A DNA stretch of 64,000 nt from Owenia fusiformis (taxonomy: Eukaryota; Annelida; Polychaeta; Sabellida; Oweniidae): assembly GCA_903813345.2 (NCBI GenBank), contig CAIIXF020000010.1:3463169-3527168 (forward strand), given 5' to 3'. This document shows positions 56,401-64,000 of this stretch, in pieces (positions within the stretch are counted from its first letter, which is position 1; each line of letters begins with the position of its first letter). The position numbers and the translations under genes were made by a program. The notes beneath the pieces were generated by a model. It ran no database searches. It had not been told where the DNA came from and worked only from the letters and a program-made list of their open reading frames with translations.

Positions 56401-59400
56401 CATGCAGAAGTACGTTCTGGCCAGTCAGAATACAGTGTAGAAACTATACACGTTGAGTTGATCCTGTTACATAACTCAATGCTGTTTGAAATCTTACAAC
56501 CAAAAGGCATTGAACCATGAGGTGATTTTGAGAAGCGTTACTTCTTTCTGGCCAATCAGAACACAGTATAACATGAACACTTTTGAATTTATATTCGAGT
56601 TGCATAACACATTGCCGATTAAAATCCATAACCGGTTCTGATCATGACGTCATGTTTTTTTCGAGAAATCTTATTATGGAACTGAAAGACAATCAGATGA
56701 ATATGTGAGTCTGTCGGTATACTGTTTCTACCAACCAATACCCGTTGAATCAATTTGTGTAAAAAAAGAAATGGAAATTACCGAATTAGCACTTTAACAT
56801 ATTTCAAAGTTGATGTATTCGGAATAAGAGTTTTGAAAATAAGTTCTTAGATGTTATAATGACGAGAGAAGGTGTTCATTTAATATCTCATGAGTTCATT
56901 CATTGCCCAATTCTTCGTTATAATTCAAGATAAACAACTTAAATGCCCATGTCTTAGAAAAACTTCATACCAGCCACGTGGGTTCCGTGTCCATTGTCGT
57001 CATTTGCTGAGAAAGAAGTTCCATCTACAAAGTTTCTTCCCTAAAACAATAATGTTACGTTATTGGCATGATACCCTTTTAAAAACATATCAGAGTGTGT
57101 GTGATTACATGTATTTAAACTTTTTTTATCAAACTATTTAAACCTGGACTTCTGCTCACAGTCTTCCCGAGAAAATAAATAGATAGACTGCAATTTAAAT
57201 GTTCGAACTCGGCACAGGTATGTAAAATGGTTGTAAAAAGTCAAATGTTTCTTAAACATTATTTAACTTTGATTGTAATACACAGTGAATAAAGAATAAG
57301 ACATGAAAACCACGTCTTCCTTATCAAAACTTACAGGCTCAACACGACCACAGAATTCTGTATGCTGGATGTTAACACCTCTGGAAGAAAGTCACTAAAA
57401 TTATCATGTATATCACTCGCAACAGTTGCGAACACCTTTCGTCTATTATCTATTTTCTTTACACAAATGAACTCTGCTAACATTTTACATTTGTAAAATT
57501 ATTAATCATTTGCATAAATTAATTGTTCATGCTGAGTAGGTAAAACTAAGAATAATAGTATTTTAAAAGAGCGATACGATTTAGTAGAATGATCATCTTC
57601 TATGACACATTTATATAAAGCAGGTATTAATAGTATGCATTTATCACATATATCAAACAGATCCCCATGTTTATGTCATGTATAATCATATAACAACGGA
57701 AATACCATCACTTTATGCCACCCGTTGCAATTAAGGTTGACACGAATAAACAAATAAACATCCTCCGATCACAGGGCTTCAAAATCCAGAATATATTCTT
57801 TCTTTTTACCCCCTGCGATAAGCAGTTAGCATTTCCCCGATTAAGAATTCGCAATCTGATTGGCTGTCGCAACATTGCGACAGAAATCATGTATAAGTCA
57901 TTGCGCATAATTAGATCACGTGATTCAGTTTAATCAGGCGCTTCCAAATTGGTTATAGCAGGGGGAAGAAGGAGGTACGGATTCTGGATACCTGCTAAGG
58001 AGGATGACAAATAAATAAATACAAAATTCTATAATATGTAGTCTGCTTTGTAAACTTTTGCAATGTACTTCTCACTTACGTGTCTACAATGTAAGCATCG
58101 ATACCCTGTCCAAGACCATGTGATGTGAGGATGTTATCATCAGTGTCGTCCAGCCTGTCGAGACCCTGAATACAGAGGGTGTAGACCATAGTCAATAGAG
58201 TCGTAAAAACATACCATTAATTAACATAATTCTAGGACCAGTGAATATAAATGATGCAACGATATTGGTAAATACATAATCGTTTTGTAATGGTATAGTA
58301 TATGGCTTCTAATGAACTGCTTTAACCGAAATAAAAAAATGCATGAATGTATTTATTTTCAACTATTCGTGAATAGTTGATACTACTGTATTTCACTTAC
58401 CCAGCTTCTTACAGATCTTGGAGCACAATTGACAATATCGGAACCGCACGTAGGTGTTGTTCCGCCACTTGTAGTTGTTGGTCCAGTAGTTATTGGTGAA
58501 ATGGTTGAGGGTGAACTGGTGCTAAATGAAGATCCTGTCGATCCAGATGTCATTGGGATTGTGGCGGTAGTAGGTACGCACGTACAAAGGTTACCATCGC
58601 TAGTTGTGAAGGAAGTAGGAGCAGTTGTTGTTGTACCACAAAGACCGAACCTTCTACAAGCACACCTTGGACGTTCACGACATGGTCGTCTTCTTGTTGT
58701 GTTGACAAGTGTTCCATCAGGGTTGAGAATAACGAATTCCACTTCCTCAACGTCATCATCTTCTTCACTGCCCTCCCCTGATTCCTCAATTGATGGGGTG
58801 CTTTTGTTAATATCTTTACCCTTTCCTTTACCTTTACCCTTAGTGTTTTTGTTCTTCTTTGGTTTGTTTGTTGTGTCTTCTTCATTGGCGTCATCACCTG
58901 ATGGCCCAGTTGTGGTTTTACCCTTTCCTTTACCCTTAGCTTTTTTGTTCCTTCTTGGTTTGTTTGTTGTGTCTTCTTCATCGGCGTCATCTTCGTCATC
59001 ACCTGATGGTCCGGTTGTGGTTTTACCCTTTCCTTTACTTTTACCCTTAGCTTTTTTGTTCCTTCTTGGTCTCTTTGTTGTTGTTTCTTCCTCATCGTCA
59101 AGTGGGGGTGTTGCCATAACTAAATTAACCTCCATGTTTTCTTCCACTGACAGGACGATTTCATCATCAAAAATTGGATCAAGATCTCTAAATAGAAAGT
59201 ATATAATTTACAATTTTACTCATTTTTTTATAGGAAGGACAGATATATTCACTTATTGTATCTCATCAAGGGACATACATTAAATCAACATTACGACTGA
59301 ACACATTTATCACAAATTCGAACATGACTCAGTGACTGTATCCGTGCCTTCTGTAAACTGTGAACAAAGTCCATATTTCACCCGGTATGTATTCAGAGAC

Positions 59401-61253
59401 ACAACACCTGGTAATACGAGAAATGTGTGACGTCATAACTGTGGGCCGTATTAAGGGCGGGCAATAATGAATGGTCCCATAAATATTCGAAAAATGCTGC
59501 CAAGTTTTCATGTTCGAATCGTAATATAGACCTCAGAGCAGGTTTGATGTCGACGAATACATACCTAAGGGCTTGGCACAAAAGCTTTGGAACCGTTTAG
59601 AAAACGTTATATATTAGCCCTGCGGTATATATTCGTCGATTTAACACCTGTTCTTCGGTCAATTTTTTTAAATCCTAATATGATATGTGACGTCACAATA
59701 ACTAGAACAATGGATTTACTGGTCTATACTCGAGTATATATGTCCTCTAAATATAAATGCAAAAAGTTGTTTGGTTTGTTTATTACATAAGACCTCGATT
59801 CTATTATTTATGGCAAATACATGACCTCAGATTTTATTCTGGCCATTGCCAAATACCTCTTAATCGCTACGCGAATAAATTTCTGTCATATATTGCGCCA
59901 TAAATCATAGAACCTCGGTCTTTATTCCTTAAATAATTGATTTTCGCTTTGATCCACTTCCATGTTAAATATTGACGTCATTCAATTTCATCAAATACAC
60001 GTATGTATTGTTACTAACTACAGCATATATCGGGTTAAAATCCTATTTCCTAAACCTATGAAGTTTTTATTGATTCTCTTTGACATTTTTGAAATTCTCT
60101 ATGTCAACGAGTTTACTCTTTCGTTTTATCTTACACGTTTTTTGATTCACTTACTCTTCATCGAGACATGCCACTGTATAACCGATGAAATTCCCTATAT
60201 CAATGAGTTTACTCCTTCGTTTAATCTTACACGTACTCGACCCATCAACAAGCAGAGTTTCGGCACCAGCATTATCGTCATTATCTTTCTTGAAGAGAGC
60301 TCGAGTCCTTTTAAGATGTTGCCTAACTAAAGAAAGATGATACGCTGTGTTAATATCTTTCAAAATATAAATTTTCCGAATGACAATTCAAATATGAGAA
60401 AAAAGTTAAAAGTGTCTGGATAACTCACCCTGTTTCTTTGTAGAATTTGGATCAAGTTGGACAATGAATTGTTTCTTTATTTTTTTCGCTTCGTTAGATG
60501 CTTTAATGAGTTTCCTGGCTCCTGAAAACGAAAATAAAACGATGTCTTCTATAAGATACAATCAATTTAGGAAAACATATAATCATCATAATTCTGTAGT
60601 TAAAATGATTACATTTTTCTGCATCTTGTTCTATCTGTTCCACATCCTCTTAAACCGTACAAATCACTTCAAATGTCCCAAACTCAAATAGCATCTCCAT
60701 TTAACCAAGTATTTTAACCTGACTATGTTTGACTTAGTTTTGACTTTTTGAGAATTATAGTACGAACGCTATGGATGGATTGTTTGGGGTAATTTTCTTT
60801 TTTTATAATCTCGAGTAGCTCATGTTCTAGCTCAAGGAAGTCATAGCATCACAGGTGCCATTAGCTTTGTCAATACTTTGGAAAGAAATATACTTTAAGA
60901 AAAAATCCACTGCCAGACAATTATCGAGACAATGTAGATTAAAAACGTGATTCGAGTGTTTTCAGACGCTCCAAGAAAACTCAACTGAAAATGTATGCAA
61001 TGACTCACAATAGCGGTGTGGGATAAACATTTTATCCCAAAGTATCATATGTTCATTAGATTGATCTCCTTTGACCAATATGATAGACCTGCTCTAAGGG
61101 GAATCTACTATATATAATCTAAATGTATTGAGCCTTTATAAAATAATTTTTATTGTACATGGCCAACTTACGATTTCCCTTTCCTTTCTGGGCATCGGTA
61201 TTGGCAGCTAAGATAGCAAGGGTTATCAGAATAGCTAGAACGGCCCCCTTCAT
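53483..61253 (-). CDS. Secreted proteinase K-like subtilase (peptidase S8) with I9-like propeptide and a long repetitive insert, 635 residues
   Basis: Fourteen coding exons: 61253-61172, 60521-60429, 60356-60233, 59187-58401, 58165-58080, 57380-57335, 57040-56971, 55958-55868, 55573-55505, 55223-55080, 54917-54836, 54498-54415, 54049-53970 and 53552-53483. All have GT-AG borders and matching phases; the total is 1908 nt. Signal peptide ~1-21 (cleavage after NTDA). I9-like inhibitor propeptide ~42-120 (KKQFIVQLDPNS). Residues ~120-345 are acidic/Lys-rich repeats and a Thr/Ser-rich, Cys-containing linker. The catalytic domain runs ~363-635: D390 (AYIVDTGV), H424 (NGHGTHVAG), oxyanion N515 (AAGN), S580 (GTSMASPHV). 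The triad is complete, so an active secreted endopeptidase that frees itself from its propeptide is expected. The exon 3/4 join has two equally valid phase-keeping options (ends 60233+59187 or 60231+59185). The catalytic core is typical in length; the insert is not. Confidence in family is very high, in exact exon 3/4 borders moderate. Confidence 0.93.
60089..60236 (-). repeat. ~97-bp tandem duplication covering the exon 3 donor site of the S8 gene
   Basis: On the minus strand ACGTGTAAGATTAAACGAAG (from 60234) and the following GAGTAAACTCATTGATATAG are repeated 97 bp further on as ACGTGTAAGATAAAACGAAA and GAGTAAACTCGTTGACATAG. The second copy therefore carries a decoy 5' splice site inside the intron. 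Confidence 0.7.
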
Positions 61254-61654
61254 GGCACCAGTTCGATTTGCTCGTACTATATTGTAGAAAACTACAAGGT
61301 AAAAGGACCACTTATTATAATACACATGTTCTAGAGGCATTTTATATTGGCCTCTTCATAATCCAAAAGGACCACTAATAAAGATGGGACCTTTATTTAT
61401 TTTGTAACTTTTTTAAACTTAACTTATAAACTATACTAAATAAAATTAATAAAAACTAATACTATAATTCAAATTTACGATGCTAAATACATGATTATAA
61501 ATCTGAAGTTTTGCTGGAAGAAAGAATCAATTTTTTTTAGAAATAACTGTAACAAAGAATATAGCCGAGCAAATGATCTAAAATAGAAAAATATAAATAT
61601 CGATCGCTAGCTAGACCTTCAATTATATATTTTGAGGAATAACTAAAACTTTAC

Positions 61655-61735
61655 CTTATTTATCGTTGATATTCTGCCCTGTGAAAATCCTCTCCGTGTT
61701 TTGAGCGCGTTGATGTCCACCCGTTTGAAAGTGAT
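61655..61735 (-). other. Probable non-coding first exon of the S8 gene
   Basis: On the minus strand, about 30 bp after the TATA box the sequence runs to ATCAACGATAAATAAG|GTAAAG (donor at about 61654). The next exon would start after CTACAATATAG at about 61276, giving a short leader before ATG 61253. The exon's 5' end is estimated from the TATA position. Confidence 0.45.
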
Positions 61736-61756
61736 GATTAATGATAACCCAGTAGT

Positions 61757-61765
61757 CCTTATATA
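61757..61765 (-). promoter_or_regulatory. TATA box of the S8 gene
   Basis: TATATAAGG on the minus strand, about 500 bp upstream of the start codon and about 100 bp upstream of a good donor site. A start of transcription near 61730-61735 is expected. Confidence 0.5.
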
Positions 61766-62480
61766 CCAAAAACAGTGCAAACAAAGTCCCAGGTATTTTC
61801 TAATTAGTCTTTAGCCTACGTAGATACATGTAGGTTACGTAAGTAGTGTCATGATAATCTATTACAGTAATTTTTTGGCATTTCCCAAATACAGGTGTAT
61901 ATAATTGTTGCGTGAATCAGGCTATGTACATAATCACAATATAGCAATACCAACAAGTCAAAAATACTTCTAGTATATGTAGATGATTTTATTTTTTATT
62001 TTTCATGTATGCACAGTTAAGGTTCACCTGCAATTTAAAGTTTACCTATTGTTATTACAATGGGCCCTTTCGCTTATTATGTGAATAAGTGAAATGCTTT
62101 TTGAAAAGAACCAAGAATGATGGTTCGCTTTCAAAATTACATTTATTTTGAGTGAAGAGGAATCATATGTTTTTGAAATCCACTCATTTCATGTTTCAAA
62201 TTATGAAATTGTTTCATGGTTTGGAACAGTTGTGATTTATACCATAATATATACCATTTATCTGCAAAAACGATGAGGACCTTTTGTTCAAAGTTGACAA
62301 TATATGCAACAAGAGAAAACAAAACATAAACTCTAGGTACAATTAGCTTTGGGATAAAAGTACTTGTTCCGATAGATCCTTGAATCAATTATCTCAATGA
62401 CGAGCACCATAACACCATAACAGCTTGCCCAGTGCAGTAATTAAATGTGTTTGTTTTGTGTCAGTTCTTAAATACAAGTG

Positions 62481-62519
62481 AATATGTTACATGTATTTAT
62501 AAAATACATGTAACATATT
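62481..62519. repeat. Perfect 18-bp-arm hairpin
   Basis: AATATGTTACATGTATTT, a 3-base loop (ATA), then the exact complement. It lies upstream of the S8 promoter with no linked feature. Confidence 0.8.
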
Positions 62520-62520
62520 G

Positions 62521-62967
62521 GGATATAGGTAATATATAGGTACCTTTCCTATATAAACACCTTCGAACAGAATTTATGAGATGTTAAGGTAATGTGATAG
62601 TAAACGATTAAACTTTTATATTTTTCCTACAGAGTTCCCCACGTGAACGGCGAGTCTGTATTTCATCATCATAACATGAATACTATAAAATCGAAGATAA
62701 AATTGACCAGAAAGCGCTATTAAGACTATAGCCTGCTCACGCCATTCAGACATGCCACAGCAATGAATAAGTAGCTGTGAGTATACCCATTGTATAGAAA
62801 ATACTTCTTGCAAAGCGCAAGGTTATCAAAATGTAAATTGATATTAGTAGCACCGCAAGATTGATATGATTCACTTTCTAAAAATAATTCTTAATTTAAG
62901 AATGGAACCGGTACCTGAAAAATGAAAATGTTCGCCGAACAATTTTCTTTTTTCTAGTATATTTCAT
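62521..62967. other. Non-genic stretch
   Basis: No exon or repeat seen. Confidence 0.35.
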
Positions 62968-63060
62968 ATGTCTATTCTAAATGCTCATAATCTTATGACC
63001 ATTTCTGAAATATGGTGGAACGAAAGAAAAAGTACCAATATGACTATAAACCAGTACCAG
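62968..63060 (+). pseudogene. Possible LINE endonuclease fragment
   Basis: The frame from ATG 62968 contains NLMTISEIWWNERKSTNMTI, resembling the 'I.ITE.WW.....N..I.GY' region of the APE-type endonuclease of CR1/L2-like LINEs. The similarity stops after about 30 residues. Too short for a firm call. Confidence 0.35.
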
Positions 63061-64000
63061 AGGACTGAAATTACTAAGATCTGTTTGGGTTACCTTTTTT
63101 GTCCAACTTTATCTACAACTAATCTTGATGCTTCGAGTATTGGTTTATCAATTTATATTTTATTCTTTAACATATGTAATTGCAATAATTCTGTTTGAAT
63201 GAAATGTCCCTTGATGTTATAGTCCTGGTTTTTGATGATGGAACTTATAGAAATAAAATAAATTACTTTACATTTGACAATTTGTTCTGCATGTTATGCA
63301 AGACTTAGAATAAGGTCTACAAATCTAAAAAAAACATTTGGTGGCGAACTTTACACTTTTTTTCGAAAAATGCAACAAAAATCCTAAAACCTTTCGTTAA
63401 GGATGTATGTCCCGTTGCAGAACACCTGTTTCGATACTTTGAAACAGCAATGCAGACAGTTTTAAATTTATGTAACCAGATTTAGCTCTCGGAGTGGAGT
63501 TAAACAGAGCCCCTTTACGAGGAAAATTAACACAAGTTATACATGTGCAGTATTGATTTATTTTGGCTATAGTCGGGCTAATTGATTTGAGTATATAAAG
63601 GTTATTGAGGGTGTAAGCAAATTTAATTTTGAGAGACAATTATTTTATTTCAAATAGATCTGCCCTAGGGAATCACTTTTAACCAACGTATTTTATCGAA
63701 TCACATTTTGAGCACTTCTCGCTTTCTACGGGTAAAACAATTTTAACAATAATTAGACATCATTTAATTCTCTAAACAACAAAAATACAAAATTTGACCC
63801 CATTACTATCTTCTAGATAGAATTTGATTTTCACCACCAAATAAATGTGATGATAAAAAGTAGAAAGATCATATTTTATTTTTCAGGTTTTCGTTGATTT
63901 ATTTTACGGGAAATATTTCTTTTAAAACTATTCTTAAATAATTCCTAAAAATTGTCCCTTGCTGGAATTCTCAAGGGAACTTCAAGAAACTCGAAGCGAT
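63061..64000. other. Right-edge stretch
   Basis: AT-rich; no credible exon, repeat boundary or RNA gene recognised on either strand. Confidence 0.35.

Noticed and set aside
58550-59101. Second minus-strand frame inside exon 4
   Set aside because: Shadow frame of the same low-complexity repeat. The used frame is fixed by phase with the catalytic exons.
58429-59283. 284-codon plus-strand open frame
   Set aside because: It is the complement of peptidase exon 4; the K/E/T-rich repeats lack stop codons on the opposite strand. No splice or family support.
61119-61340. Longer version of the peptidase first exon starting at an upstream Met
   Set aside because: The extra N-terminus precedes a likely splice acceptor and would bury the signal peptide. 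Met at 61253 gives a standard signal sequence.

Overview
The window is animal nuclear DNA: AT-rich, with spliced genes whose exons are mostly 50-800 bp, GT-AG introns, one intronless GPCR gene, and a very high density of transposon remnants. The gene content (a proteinase K-like secreted subtilase with a signal peptide and I9-like propeptide, a rhodopsin-type peptide-receptor-like GPCR) and the mobile-element mix (piggyBac, mariner, Crypton-like, Helitron-like, non-LTR tails, very many foldback elements) suggest a marine invertebrate. An echinoderm or hemichordate is my guess, and the sequence alone does not settle it. Nothing prokaryotic, no CRISPR array, and no tRNA or rRNA gene was found.

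Four host loci can be supported. (1) 271-1823, plus strand: the last two coding exons of a cysteine-containing protein with a hydrophobic C-terminal tail; the rest lies off the left edge. (2) 19390-25841, plus: a four-coding-exon gene with phase-consistent joins encoding 457 residues I do not recognise; one more plausible coding exon at 28418-28877 is either an alternative last exon or a separate gene. (3) 37281-38597, minus: an intronless class A GPCR. (4) 53483-61253, minus: a complete 14-coding-exon S8 serine peptidase of 635 residues (D390, H424, S580). A repetitive Lys/Asp/Glu- and Thr-rich segment of about 260 residues is carried on a single exon between propeptide and catalytic domain. 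A TATA box and poly(A) signal lie at fitting positions.

Most of the rest is repeats. 1.9-6.3 kb holds two Helitron/HINE-like copies full of satellite, with a third, inverted and truncated, at 52.8-53.15 kb. 7.2-7.9 kb and 32.7-34.6 kb carry the same array-bearing element in opposite orientations. 15.2-18.8 kb is bounded by inverted TTAA-flanked ends and holds exon-like minus-strand segments. 23-31 kb carries nested foldbacks, a LINE tail and other TIR elements inside and after gene 2. 31.1-32.1 kb is a dead mariner. 35-37 kb is a series of foldbacks, including one with a 9-bp target duplication. 40-46 kb holds a Crypton-like remnant, twin hairpins, a GGGAC minisatellite foldback, a 2.29-kb palindrome with 882-bp arms, and a triple-palindrome array. 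46.5-49.7 kb is a decayed piggyBac.

The host genes do not form an obvious pathway. The most notable items are the S8 peptidase with its tandem-repeat insert, the 2.29-kb palindrome, and the unrecognised gene at 19.4-28.9 kb.
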